Source of the DNA: Nitrosospira sp. Nsp14 | GTDB lineage: Bacteria > Pseudomonadota > Gammaproteobacteria > Burkholderiales > Nitrosomonadaceae | Direction: 5' to 3' | Assembly (NCBI RefSeq): GCF_900113575.1 | Contig: NZ_FOPV01000010.1 | Location: 1-64,000 of the forward strand | Length of the DNA stretch: 64,000 nt | In this document: positions 45,808-55,539 of the stretch, in pieces | Numbering within the stretch: the stretch's first letter is position 1 | How the letters are laid out: each line of letters starts with the position of its first letter | Program-made: the position numbers and the translations under genes | Notes under the pieces: generated by a model | Databases searched by the model: none | The model's input: only the letters and a program-made list of their open reading frames with translations | What the model was told of the DNA's origin: nothing

Positions 45808-46201
45808 ACAGGAAATCCGCCAGCTGGTTTCCACCTGGATGGCCGCAAGCAAGGCGGGGGATGTCGAAACGGTCCTGTCATTAATGGCAGATGACGTTAT
45901 CTTTCTCATGTCGGGGGCAGGAGGTGATGCGCAAAGCCGACTTCGCTGCTGCTGCGCGTGCTCAATCGGGACAGGGGAACAAAGGCGCCCCGCAATTCGA
46001 CGGCAGAAGCGAAATACGGGAGATCAAGGTTCTTGGGGACTGGGCCTTTATGTGGACAAAGCTTACTGTCATCGTTACCTCGCCCAGCGACGCGCAATCC
46101 ATGACTCGCGCAGGCTATACGCTATCCATTCTCAAGAAACAGAGGGGAAAGTGGCTGCTGGCGCGAGATGCCAACATGCTCGCTCCCGTATCAAGCAAAT
46201 G
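45794..46201 (+). pseudogene. SnoaL/DUF4440-like (SgcJ type) protein, frameshifted
   Basis: The first frame begins MQSDEQEIRQLVSTWMAASKAGDVETVLSL and MADDVIFLMSG, the start of a SnoaL-like cone-fold protein. At a run of five G (45913-45917) the frame changes; the other frame continues QEVMRKADFAAAARAQ, then LGDWAFMWTKL and a stop at 46201. Removing one G restores an intact protein of about 135 residues. The family includes small enzymes and proteins with steroid-isomerase-like fold; substrate unknown. Confidence 0.8.
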
Positions 46202-46673
46202 ATATTTGGCACCTGCTCCTGGGCAGCGTGTCCGAGCGTAAGTGGCGCGATCAACGGACGACCCGTTACTGAAGGGCATCGAGGGCGTGGAGGAGCGTCG
46301 ACGAGCTCGATGTCGAATTATTCATTTATCGCCACAAGCGGCCGGTATTGCGGCTGGCCAATCCCAAACGTTGGATAGCAGGTAACTGGACGAACCAGCA
46401 ATGTCGTCAGGGAGGCGGGGGCTGCGATCAAGGCGATGGGTGCGCGTAATGGAGTTATCGCTTTCCGCGACGTGGATGGCGGTTTCTTCGGCACCTGACT
46501 TTTAACTCTGCAGCGAATTGGCTTCTGGAGTCGAATCCATCCCGGCGATCATTAGTCACAGCGTTCGGGAACATGTATCTCGGCAAACTATGGATTCATG
46601 GGATGACATCCATTACTCTGGGGGACTGCTTACATATTTTTAACGCATCGCACTAATTTTCTCGCTTTTTCTC
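46202..46673. other. Stretch with possible gene remnants
   Basis: No intact gene in 472 bases. Two short frames look protein-like but cannot be named: one at about 46290-46380 (VDELDVELFIYRHKRPVLRL) and one at 46384-46498 that ends EAGAAIKAMGARNG, RDVDGGFFGT before TGA. They may be scraps of decayed genes. The last 150 bases lead to the RND pump gene. Confidence 0.4.
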
Positions 46674-49600
46674 ATGATCGAGATCGTTCGCGTTGCCCTT
46701 CGGCGCCCGTATACATTTGTTGTACTAGCACTTCTGCTCCTGCTCATCGGCCCGCTTGTAGCGCTTCGCACGCCAACCGATATCTTTCCGGATATCCGCA
46801 TCCCGGTGATTGCGGTGGTCTGGCAATATACTGGTCTGCCGCCGGATCAAATGTCAGGACGAATTACGACCCTGTTCCAACGCTCCCTGACCACGACCGT
46901 CAATGACATCGAGCATATCGAAGCAAATTCGTACACAGGCTCCGGTATCATCAAGGTCTTCTTTCAGCCGGGCGTAGACATAGCGGTTGCGAACGCGCAA
47001 GTGTCACTGCAATTTCGCAGACAGTTCTAAGGCAAATGCCATTAGGCACGACGCCCCCGCTGATTCTCACCTATAACGCCTCGACAGTTCCGATTCTTCA
47101 GCTCGCACTATCCCGCAAGGGTATGTCCGAGCAAGCCCTGGCTGATCTCGCACTCAACTCGGTCCGTATCCGGTTGATTACTGTGGCGGGTGCAGCGATT
47201 CCTTTTCCGTATGGCGGCAAAACGCGCCAGATATTGATCGACCTTGATCCGCCGGCACTGCAGGCACGCGGATTAACGGCGCAAGATGTTGGCAACGCAC
47301 TTGCCGCACAGAACCTTATCACCCCAATTGGCACCCAGAAGATAGACGCATTTGAATATACGCTGCAGTTGAACAGTGCCGCGTCCGTAGTGCAGGACCT
47401 CGGTGATTTGCCGATCAAGGTTATCAATGGCTCAACGATTTATATCCGCGACGTAGCACAGGTACGCGATGGGAATGCGCCCCAGACCAACATCGTGCAT
47501 GTTGACGGTACGCGCTCCGTAGTGATGACGGTACTGAAGAATGGCGTGACTTCCACACTTGCGATCGTCGCTGGTATCCGGTCGAAGCTGGTCGAGATCA
47601 AACCGGCTTTACCGGCCAATCTCCAGGTTGTGCCTATCAACGACCAGTCCTTGTTCGTACGCGCAGCAATCAAGGGCGTAGCATTGGAAGGCGCCATCGC
47701 CGCGGTACTGACAAGTGTCATGATATTGTTATTTCTCGGCAGCTGGCGCTCTACCGTTATTGTCGCGGTGTCGATTCCGCTATCGATCCTCGGTGCGATC
47801 ATCTGCCTGGCTGCGCTCGGCGAAACCCTCAATATCATGACACTTGGTGGGCTTGCGCTAGCCGTTGGTATTCTTGTCGATGATGCCACAGTGACCATCG
47901 AGAGCATCAACCTTCATTTAGAAGAGGGCAAGGATATCGAGACCGCCATCATGGACGGCGCCACGCAAATCGCGACCCCGGCGTTCGTCTCGCTGCTGTG
48001 CATCTGCATAGTTTTCGTACCGATGTTCTTTCTAGAAGGTGTTGCGCGCTTCCTTTTTGTACCCATGGCAGTGGCGGTTATGTTATCGATAGCATGGTCG
48101 TTCCTCCTCTCTCGTACCCTGGTGCCGACCATGGCGAAATACCTGCTGCATTCGCATGCTCCTCACGACGAGCAGGAACAGCCGCCGCGCAATTCCTTGG
48201 TGCGTTTTCAGCGGCGCTTTGAAGCACGTTTCGAGTATGGCCGTGGCCGCTACCGCGAATACCTGACCCTCGCACTGGCACACCGCCGCATATTCGTCAT
48301 CTGCTTTCTCGCTTTCGTGCTCGCCTCATTTTTACTGCTACCATTTCTTGGCCGCAATTTTTTCCCAGCGGTCGATAGCGGCCAGATCCTGATGCACGCG
48401 CGTACCCAGGTCGGTACACGGGTGGAAGAAACAGCGAACCAGTTCGCCGAGATCCAGAAAGCAATTCGTAAAATCATTCCACCGCACGAAGTTGAAGTAA
48501 TAGTCGACAACATCGGTCTACCGCCCAGCAGCATCAATCTGACCTACAACAACACGGGAGTAATGGGTGCGCAGGATGGCGACATTCAAATCGCGCTGAA
48601 GCGAGGGCACCAGCCCACGGATGGCTATGTGCGCAAGTTGCGTGAAGAGCTTCCGCGCCAGTTTCCCGGAGTTACGTTTTCGTTCCCGCCGGCCGATATC
48701 GTCAGCCAGATCTTGAATTTCGGTTCGCCAGCGCCTATCGAGCTGCAGATCCGCGGCAACAATCTGGACGCGAGTTTTGATTACGCCAACTTGCTGCTGC
48801 CAAAAATACGGGCGATCACTGGCGTCGCCGACGTGCGTATCCAGCAATCGCGCAGGCAACCGGTCTTTGATGTCGACGTCGATCGTACACGCGCGCAACA
48901 GGTCGGCATTACCATGCGCGACATTACCTCGAGCCTGGTTGCCAACCTTGCCGGTAGCAGCCAGGTCGCTCCCACCTTCTGGTTAAATCCGCAAAACGGC
49001 GTGCAATATCCAATCGTAATACAGACGCCGCAATACCGCCTCGATACGCTCGCCGCACTTGCCGACTTGCCGGTCGGGGGCAGTGATGGCAATTCTCAGG
49101 TGCTCGGCGCCGTCGCCAACTTCACGCGTACCCGCGGCAATGCGTTGGTCAGCCAATACGACATCCAGCCACTGGTGCAAATCCATGCAACGACGCAAGG
49201 ACGTGATCTCGGCGCGGTAGCGGTCGAACTGCGTCGCATTCTCGCCGATACAGCGAGTAACGTGCCGCAAGGGTCGACCGTCTCATTGCTGGGCCAGGTA
49301 CGCACTATGGAGAGCGCATTTTCGGGTTTATTGTTCGGCCTGCTTGGGGCAACTGTGCTTATCTACCTACTGATTGTAGTGAACTTTCAATCGTGGGCCG
49401 ATCCGTTCGTCATTATTACCGCATTGCCGGCAGCGCTTGCCGGCATCGTCTGGATGCTGTTCGTGACACACACGCCGATCTCTGTGCCGGCGCTAACCGG
49501 CGCGATCATGTGCATGGGTGTGGCAACCGCGAATAGCGTACTTATGATCAGCTTCGCGCGCGAACGTCTTGACGCGATCGGCGACGCGACCGCCGCCGCA

Positions 49601-49858
49601 CTCGACGCCGGATTCGTACGTTCGCGGCCGGTTTTGATGACAGCCTTGGCGATGATCATCGGCATGGTGCCAATGGCGCTGGGCCTGGGTGAGGGCGGCG
49701 AGCAGAACGCGCCGCTCGGCCGCGCGGTTATCGGCGGCCTAGTCTTCGCAACTGTCGCAACACTGATCTTCGTCCCAGTTGTTTTCAGTATCGTACACGA
49801 CAGAAACGGCAAGAAGTCCGCTCCAGGCCCCGTTGCCGGAGGAATACATGCCCCCTGA
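46674..49858 (+). pseudogene. RND-family efflux pump permease with a frameshift near the N-terminus
   Basis: The inner-membrane proton-driven pump of a tripartite exporter. Codons from 46674 give the usual start (MIEIVRVALRRPYTFVVLA, then TPTDIFPDIRIPVIAVVWQY). After AQV at 47003 the frame changes: a GT doubling in CAAGTGTCACT (about 46998-47008) leads to a stop at 47030, and the continuation TAISQTVLRQMPLGTTPPLI runs to 49858 with all later domains, including about twelve membrane segments. Joined length is about 1061 residues, full size. A downstream ATG at 47036 opens a 940-residue frame that lacks the first membrane segment. So the pump is either disabled or the sequence has an error. The partner gene overlaps its end. 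Confidence 0.85.
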
Positions 49859-51035
49859 CACTTCAGTTCCTAATGGGGCGCTACGCCAATTACGCCTCGC
49901 CGGTATTGTTGCCGCGGTTATCGTTTTAATCATCGTCGTTGCCGGTCTTTCCCTGCGAGCCTCAGACAGCGAGCAGTTGCGGAATTGGACCGAGGAGCAG
50001 GCAATTCCGTCCGTTGTTATTATCAAACCCGGCAAGCAGGGCGATACCCCGACCCTTGATCTACCCGGCCGACTTGAGGCCTATTCACGCGCGTCGCTTT
50101 ATGCTCGTGTCAGCGGTTATTTGAAGAGCTGGAAAGTCGATATTGGCACTCCTGTCAAAGCTGGCCAATTGCTCGCCGAGATCGAGGCTCCGGACCTTGA
50201 CCAGCAATTGTTGCAGGGGAAGGCCGATCTTGCCAGCGCGCGGGCGAACGCGTCGCTTGCTGAAATAACCGCAGCACGCTGGCAGCTACTGGTAAAGCAG
50301 AATTATGTGTCGAAACAGGTAGCCGATGAGAAGACGGGCGACTTCCTGGCCAAGCAGGCGCTGGCGAACTCTGCCCAGGCAAATCTCGACCGTTTGCAGG
50401 CATTGAAAAATTTTACCCGCATCGTTGCGCCATTCGATGGTCTCGTCACTGCGCGGAGAACTGACATCGGTGCGCTGATCAATGCCGGCAGCGGCGTGGG
50501 CCAGGAACTCTTCGAAGTATCAAAGACCGACACGTTGCGCGTCTATGTAAACGTGCCGCAGACCTACGTGCCAAGTATCCCACCTGGGGCCAAGGCGAGA
50601 ATTACGGTGCCGGAACGCCCAGGCAAAGTTTATGCTGCAGCCGTTGCTGCGTCGGCGCAGGCGGTCAATATCGCGTCAGGCGCAACACTGATGCAGATTC
50701 TGGTCGATAACGCGAACGGAGAACTTCTGCCAGGCGCATTCGCTAACATAAGTTTCGATCTGCCTCACAACTTTGAGGTGTTAAGCGTTCCTGCAAGCGC
50801 ACTGATGTTCGACAAGGCCGGTCTCCGTGTTGCTACGGTGGGGCCGGACAGCAGGGTTATACTGAAGGTAGTCACGATCATGCGCGATCTCGGCAAGCTC
50901 ATCGAATTGAGTTCGGGGCTTGCCCCAGACGATCGCGTCATTGAAACTCCGCCGGATGGTATTGCCGAGGGTGATCTCGTGCGCATCGCTGGTACCCCGA
51001 AAAAGGCTGGTGGCGTGGAGGGTTCGTCCGAGTAG
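49848..51035 (+). CDS. RND efflux membrane-fusion (periplasmic adaptor) protein
   Basis: The periplasmic adaptor of the pump. The start at 49848 has a GGAGG ribosome site seven bases before and overlaps the pump stop by 11 bases. Residues about 15-37 form a membrane anchor, then a barrel-sandwich hybrid domain (YLKSWKVDIGTPVKAGQLLA and the partner RIVAPFDGLVTARRTDIG) encloses a coiled hairpin of about 60 residues. A beta-barrel domain follows. 395 residues. No outer-membrane channel gene is adjacent, so it would use one from elsewhere. Gene order is pump first and adaptor second, the reverse of the common order. Confidence 0.92.
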   Translation: MPPDTSVPNGALRQLRLAGIVAAVIVLIIVVAGLSLRASDSEQLRNWTEEQAIPSVVIIKPGKQGDTPTLDLPGRLEAYSRASLYARVSGYLKSWKVDIGTPVKAGQLLAEIEAPDLDQQLLQGKADLASARANASLAEITAARWQLLVKQNYVSKQVADEKTGDFLAKQALANSAQANLDRLQALKNFTRIVAPFDGLVTARRTDIGALINAGSGVGQELFEVSKTDTLRVYVNVPQTYVPSIPPGAKARITVPERPGKVYAAAVAASAQAVNIASGATLMQILVDNANGELLPGAFANISFDLPHNFEVLSVPASALMFDKAGLRVATVGPDSRVILKVVTIMRDLGKLIELSSGLAPDDRVIETPPDGIAEGDLVRIAGTPKKAGGVEGSSE

Positions 51036-51109
51036 CAAAGGCCACTACTGAGGGGGTGGGGACTCGGCAACCCACACGGGGAGATGGTTGAGTTTTACAT
51101 GCAGTTGCC

Positions 51110-51302
51110 ACATTTCAGCCCCGGGTGAAGGATCAATACGGCTGTATCGTCGCCCGGGTGACTTGCGACGGAATTGACGCTAACGCCGAACAGGTGAAAC
51201 GCGGGATGACCTCGGTCTATCGCAGATACGCCATGACCTTAATCTGTATGTGCTACAGCATGACGCGAAGGTGGCGAAACGGGGAGGCTGGTTTGCGCAC
51301 GC
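51110..51302 (+). pseudogene. Fragment of a staphylococcal-nuclease-like protein
   Basis: From about 51125 the frame encodes YGCIVARVTCDGIDANAEQV then KRGMTSVYRRYA, and after a frame change near 51235 LNLYVLQHDAKVAKRGGWFAH. Together this is the second half of a thermonuclease (SNase) domain: nonamer-like VNxELVRxGxAWVYRRY followed by EAxAKxARxGLW. The first half, with the catalytic Arg and Asp, is missing. The remnant overlaps nothing and lies between the pump genes and the DUF2127 gene. Confidence 0.75.
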
Positions 51303-51304
51303 TT

Positions 51305-51784
51305 CTATTTCGCCATACCCTTTCCGTGGAGCGCAAAGTAAAGCATGAGGACAACTACGAGGAGGTTTAATGTCAATGCGGTCAGGCCGAGCCAAGTGAC
51401 GTGTTCACGCAATTCGAGAAGCTCAAAGGGTATATAAATCCCTCCGCTTACCGCTGAAACCCATTGGGCCCACTTCTTGTAATACCAGAGACCATAAGCT
51501 TCTACAAACCGAACAAGGACATATATCCCCACCCCAGCCGCGATTAAGGGTATCCGGGGACTAGTTATCTGCCCAGCCAGATCAAGGAAGATGCGAGGAT
51601 ACCGGGAACCGGGGTTGAGGTGGGAATGCGCTACCCACTGCTCGGCAATACGTTGAGCGTCGTGATGAGCCAAGGAAAGCAAGCCAAACCCGACCAGTAA
51701 TACCAGCCTGCCTTTAGAAGCCTCAATGAGCGCGACTGTTCGCAATGTTTTTGAAGCGGCAGCCTGGGAAATACCGAATGGCAT
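51305..51784 (-). CDS. DUF2127 family membrane protein
   Basis: A 159-residue protein with four hydrophobic segments. It shows features of DUF2127: an early basic stretch with LRTVALIEASKGRLVLLVGFGLL, HHDAQRIAEQWVAHSHLNPGSRYP, and the later VEAYGLWYYKKWAQWVSAVSGG with EL, then an ending tail of membrane helix. The role of the family is unknown. A small dyad, GTTAGGT-N5-ACCTAAC (51830-51848), lies just upstream of its start. Confidence 0.8.
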   Translation of the reverse strand: MPFGISQAAASKTLRTVALIEASKGRLVLLVGFGLLSLAHHDAQRIAEQWVAHSHLNPGSRYPRIFLDLAGQITSPRIPLIAAGVGIYVLVRFVEAYGLWYYKKWAQWVSAVSGGIYIPFELLELREHVTWLGLTALTLNLLVVVLMLYFALHGKGMAK

Positions 51785-52233
51785 ACAGGAATATTATCCT
51801 ATCTCCATAGGAGCAAAATAATTTCCCCGTTAGGTTCCGCACCTAACCCTTAATCTCGCCCTTGATTTATCTGAGTGGAGAACGTCTTAGGCTGCCGCCC
51901 TACCCGGGCGTCTATTAGCAAGCCAATCTCTTTTCAAACCCACCGAACGCGTGATTCTTGTCGCTCATTACCCATAATTAAAATATGGATAAATCCATTA
52001 GTCTGCTACTATCTCATTGCGGGAGCGCTGCTAATCCTGCGACCCCGACCCGGCCCGGTGCCCTCTTGGCCGGGTTTTTTATCGCTATGAAGTAAATGTT
52101 TTTGCTTTTTTCATGAATTACTCCCGATGAATGTTGCAGCGTAAGGATGCCCAATTTTCACCACAGGCCATACGCTATTAGCTTCGAAGTCTAGGGAGGA
52201 CTCAACGCTTCATAGGTTGAACGACTTCAAATA
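51785..52233. other. Intergenic region with a dyad and an orphan terminator
   Basis: No gene in 449 bases. It holds a GTTAGGT/ACCTAAC hairpin (51830-51848) and, on the plus strand, a strong terminator at 52048-52080. Because both neighbours run leftward, the terminator serves no visible gene; possible -10 like sequences (TAAAAT near 51976) lie upstream, so a small RNA is possible. Confidence 0.4.
52048..52080 (+). terminator. Rho-independent terminator without a known gene
   Basis: ACCCGGCC pairs with GGCCGGGT (8 bp, 12-base loop) and is followed by TTTTTT at 52075-52080. Direction is plus. The nearest plus-strand gene upstream is the nuclease scrap 750 bases away. Confidence 0.85.
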
Positions 52234-52512
52234 CTATGTAATAGAAAATACCTGCTCTAAATGGTCAATAATCTGTATTGCCTCATTTCTATCTATCAGG
52301 ACCGTCTCTGACACGTTGTCATCTTCGTCCTCTATCGAGAGACGCACCGTTTTTTCTGTGCTTACGTTATCATCCAGAATCAACACTCTTGGCGCATTAT
52401 AATTCTTCGGCCAGATCTCCATGGGGCGCTCCTGTGTAGTAGTAGGTAAAGCTCTTACAGGACCTTCCTCACGGGCCGGCGTCTCTGTTTCTTGGTCTCC
52501 TGTGTCGCTCAT
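52234..52512 (-). CDS. Small acidic hypothetical protein
   Basis: A 92-residue acidic protein of unknown function. The first 28 residues are polar and probably disordered; the second half (APRVLILDDNVSTEKTVRLS, then DEDDNVSETVLIDRNEAIQI) is rich in Asp and Glu. The RVLILDDN start recalls receiver or DUF domains but is too short to assign. It lies 38 bases before the aquaporin gene on the same strand. Confidence 0.55.
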   Translation of the reverse strand: MSDTGDQETETPAREEGPVRALPTTTQERPMEIWPKNYNAPRVLILDDNVSTEKTVRLSIEDEDDNVSETVLIDRNEAIQIIDHLEQVFSIT

Positions 52513-52550
52513 GTCGATGCTTGCCAGTTTCTCCCTACTTTCTTGTTTGC

Positions 52551-53261
52551 CTACTTCAAAAGGCTAAAAACAAAAGCAGCCACAAGCCCGCCAATTGTGG
52601 GGCCGATCACGGGAACGTACGCATAACCCCAGTCACTATCCCTTTTATTTGATATTGGCAATATGGCATGCATAATGCGGGGTCCCAGGTCGCGCGCGGG
52701 GTTCACGGCAAAACCGGTGGGACCGCCCAGCGACAAGCCAATGGCAAAAAGCAACAAGGCCACGGGCAGGGCGTCCAGCGCGCCAAGGCTAGCCTGTGGC
52801 GAAGCAATGCTCATGACCCCGAATACGAGTACGAATGTGCCAACAGCTTCGGCAACAAGATTGTCAACCGGGCTTCTTATCGCTGGGCCTGTGCAAAAAG
52901 CGGCCAGTTGCGCATCCGGATCCGCTGTTTGATCGAAATGCTGACGGTATGTGATCCATACGAGGAGTGCGCCCAGCATGGCGCCCAAAAATTGCCCGAT
53001 AGCATAGACCGGTACATCGGCCCAAGAAAATTTACCGGCAGCAGCTAGCCCAATGCTTACGGCGGGGTTCAGATGCGCGCCACTGCTCGCGGCGACGGCG
53101 TAAACGGCAACGAATAACGCAACGCCCCAACCTGCTGCAATTGTCAGCCACCCGCTATTGTTGCCCTTCGATTTACTCAATACCACATTGGCTACGACAC
53201 CATTGCCCAACAAGACTAACAGGAAGGTTCCAATCAATTCACCGAGAACAGGAGCCATCAT
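52551..53261 (-). CDS. glpF: Aquaglyceroporin (GlpF-type MIP channel)
   Basis: A channel for glycerol and other small neutral solutes. Start at 53261 (MMAPVLGELIGTF) has an AAGGGTG ribosome site; the frame also reads 38 codons further back without a signal. Both NPA boxes occur: HLNPAVS near residue 66 and FAVNPARDLGPR near 190. The Asp after the second NPAR (NPARDLGPR) is the mark of glycerol facilitators rather than pure water channels. About six membrane segments; 236 residues. The dihydroxyacetone kinase gene is 12 kb away, so a shared pathway is possible but not shown. Confidence 0.9.
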   Translation of the reverse strand: MMAPVLGELIGTFLLVLLGNGVVANVVLSKSKGNNSGWLTIAAGWGVALFVAVYAVAASSGAHLNPAVSIGLAAAGKFSWADVPVYAIGQFLGAMLGALLVWITYRQHFDQTADPDAQLAAFCTGPAIRSPVDNLVAEAVGTFVLVFGVMSIASPQASLGALDALPVALLLFAIGLSLGGPTGFAVNPARDLGPRIMHAILPISNKRDSDWGYAYVPVIGPTIGGLVAAFVFSLLK

Positions 53262-53924
53262 AATCACCCTTAAGTTAAGTACGTTAAGCGCGAATACCCC
53301 TTTGACCCGTTTATGAAATACCGTTTTCCATGAAGTTTTCCTGGCAATCACAAACCCGGCTGTTAGGGGAAACAAGTTCTTTCAAGACAGCACGTCGTTG
53401 CTCATCCGGTCACATGCGAATCCTCTTGCGGTCGAGTCCAGTGTGCCCAGGGCGCCCACGGCGATGGGCAAGCGGTTCCGCCGAGCCCAAGCGGCTCGGC
53501 AAGACTTGGAAATGTTTGGGACGTTCATCCGCATTAACCTTGAACCAGTGCTCCAGCGATATTCCATCATTTGAACTTGTCCGGCTAAATGTTGCGCCTC
53601 ACCTTAAGAATAGGAAATACTGATCCTTTCTGCTTGCTTTTATCAAGGTGCCCTTCCTCATGCGCACGCCGGGGAACCGGCTACATTGAGGAAATCTGAC
53701 CTGCCTGCACGGGGCGAAGCGCCCCCCGCGGGGCCATGAAATATCCAAACACTAGCTTCCTACCCGGTCGGCGTTGACTGCCGCTTATATCAATATTGAA
53801 TCTGTCGAGGCTTACCTGAGGATCCCGCTCCAGACCGTTTTCTGTACGGCGAGGAGCGAAGTCCCGGTATAGCATGAGCTACAATTGACTAACTTTATTT
53901 TGGATCATTAACGGGGGGAATATT
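53262..53924. other. Long non-coding stretch upstream of the histidine kinase gene
   Basis: About 660 bases hold no gene I can support. Several short frames on either strand lack family character. A GGGGGAA ribosome site at 53913-53920 belongs to the kinase gene at 53925. A decayed gene is possible. Confidence 0.45.
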
Positions 53925-55082
53925 GTGACTCTGGCAACCGATCAAAATCTCGACCCCGATAAACTTTCTCCAAATGGGAGACGCATGCTCGCCCTTCGGG
54001 ACGAGGTCCTGACGGAATGGATAAAAAGAGTACGTGAAACGGTCACGGAAGCCGAGCAATTGCCTCAACCTATCCTGATCAATACCTTCCCCTCCCTATA
54101 CGACAACCTTGCAGAGGCTATCTCACCCGCCTACCCCAGAGCCACGGGAAATGAAGGTAACACTGTAGCTAGCGAACATGGCGGCGAGCGGGCGCGCCTG
54201 ACGAACTACAATGCTCGTTCGGTTATTTCAGAGTATCAACTATTGAGATGGTCGATTTTCGATGTTCTGAAGTGGAATGGTGTCCAGCTTCACGATGACG
54301 AAATTTTTGTGATCAATGCCTCTATGGACGGATCGGTAGGTGAGTCTGTCACTGCTTTCGCACTTGCGCAGGCGGCGCTGCGCGAAAAATTCATCGCAGC
54401 CCTTACGCATGACCTGCGAAATCCTTTATCGAATGCAAACGCATATGCTCAGCTTATCCAGCGCTCCTCAGATTTAGCAAAGATGAAGGAGTTTGCGGAC
54501 CAAATTGTCGACAACCTGAGGCGAATGGATGAAATGATTCAGGAGCTACTCGATTCCGCCATGTTCCAAAGCGGAGAAAGGCTGCGCCTGCGCCTGGAGG
54601 AATTCGACCTACAAGATGTGGCGAAGGAAGTGTGTGATCAGTTCGCGGCCAGATATGGGCCGCGCTTTCAGCTCACGGGCGACAAACCCCGAGTCTGGTG
54701 GGATCGAACGGCCACCCAACGGGCAATGGAAAATGTTATGGGCAACGCAGTGAAATATGGTGCTCCTGATACCCCTATAACGGTCAAGATCGCCTTGCTG
54801 GGCGAGCGCGTGATGCTGTCGGTGCATAACGAGGGAGAGCCTATTCCTCCCGAGCAGATGGAGAATATATTTCAGGTGTTTCGGAGAGCAGACGCTTCAA
54901 AAGAAGGCAACATAGAAGGTTGGGGGATAGGCTTGCCTTACGTTCGCAGTGTGGCGGAAAGCCATGGCGGAAGTGTCGCAGTCGACAGTGCAGTAAGCCG
55001 GGGAACGACATTCGTAATAGATATTCCGCTCGACGCGAGGCCATTGCAAAGTGCTTTGACACTAGGGGGAAAACCAGATTGA
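53925..55082 (+). CDS. Orphan sensor histidine kinase with an RsbRD-like N-terminal domain
   Basis: A 385-residue soluble kinase starting with GTG at 53925 (GGGGGAA ribosome site). The first 160 residues look like an RsbRD N-terminal domain (LRDEVLTEWIKRVRETV, LPQPILINTFPSLYDNLAEAI, VISEYQLLRWSIFDVL). The kinase part has the H-box FIAALTHDLRNPLSNANAYA with the phospho-acceptor His, an N-box ENVMGNAVKYG and G boxes WGIGLPYVRSVAESHGG. There is no membrane segment and no response-regulator gene next to it. Confidence 0.88.
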   Translation: MTLATDQNLDPDKLSPNGRRMLALRDEVLTEWIKRVRETVTEAEQLPQPILINTFPSLYDNLAEAISPAYPRATGNEGNTVASEHGGERARLTNYNARSVISEYQLLRWSIFDVLKWNGVQLHDDEIFVINASMDGSVGESVTAFALAQAALREKFIAALTHDLRNPLSNANAYAQLIQRSSDLAKMKEFADQIVDNLRRMDEMIQELLDSAMFQSGERLRLRLEEFDLQDVAKEVCDQFAARYGPRFQLTGDKPRVWWDRTATQRAMENVMGNAVKYGAPDTPITVKIALLGERVMLSVHNEGEPIPPEQMENIFQVFRRADASKEGNIEGWGIGLPYVRSVAESHGGSVAVDSAVSRGTTFVIDIPLDARPLQSALTLGGKPD

Positions 55083-55380
55083 TCCGGGGACAGCAAAGCT
55101 CGGGGTGTAATGACCGCCATTCAAATCAAAAGACTTTCTAGCCCCTGCTGCCCGTTGCGTCCGACATTGCGGCGACATCGGTTTCACGATAATCAGCGAG
55201 CCTTCCGAAGCTGATCAGCTGTTAGCAAGAGCTCTTGCCGGTCAGTTTCCTGGAAGACGCTTTGCTTGAGCAAATAAAAGCGCTCGCCTCTATCGCCGCC
55301 GACGCCTCTTGCTTTTAAGTCGATGGCGTCAGCGGTGTCCAACTTGACGAACCATTGAAGTGAACTGTCAGATCTACAAG
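55083..55380. other. Non-coding stretch between the kinase and DUF3309 genes
   Basis: Nearly 300 bases between convergent genes. I see no gene, repeat or terminator with enough support. Confidence 0.5.
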
Positions 55381-55539
55381 CTATACTGTTCCCGTCAAGA
55401 TCAGGATCAAAACGATAAGCAACACTAATCCGATGCCACCGCTGGGTCCATAACCCCAGCCGCTGCTATAGCCCCAGGTCGGAATCACACCCACGAGCGC
55501 AAGCACTAGCAGAATCACAAGAACGGTTCCAATAGTCAT
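55381..55539 (-). CDS. DUF3309 family small membrane protein
   Basis: A 52-residue hydrophobic protein read from the ATG at 55539: MTIGTVLVILLVLALVGVIP, then TWGYSSGWGYGPSGGIGLVL, ending LILILTGTV. This is the DUF3309 pattern of two membrane segments around an aromatic Gly-rich YGPSGG loop. A GGAGAAGCGA ribosome site precedes it. Function unknown; such genes are often found near other stress genes. Confidence 0.9.
   Translation of the reverse strand: MTIGTVLVILLVLALVGVIPTWGYSSGWGYGPSGGIGLVLLIVLILILTGTV

Noticed and set aside
51875-52090. Rightward open frame over the terminator
   Set aside because: Its end is the terminator stem itself and no family is seen.
53440-53460. Second copy of the tRNA-Arg 3' end (attachment site)
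   Set aside because: Only about nine bases (CAGGGCGCC) match, and the flanks differ. This is within chance.
54028-54040. Third parS site (ACGTGAAAC)
   Set aside because: Only half of the palindrome is present.
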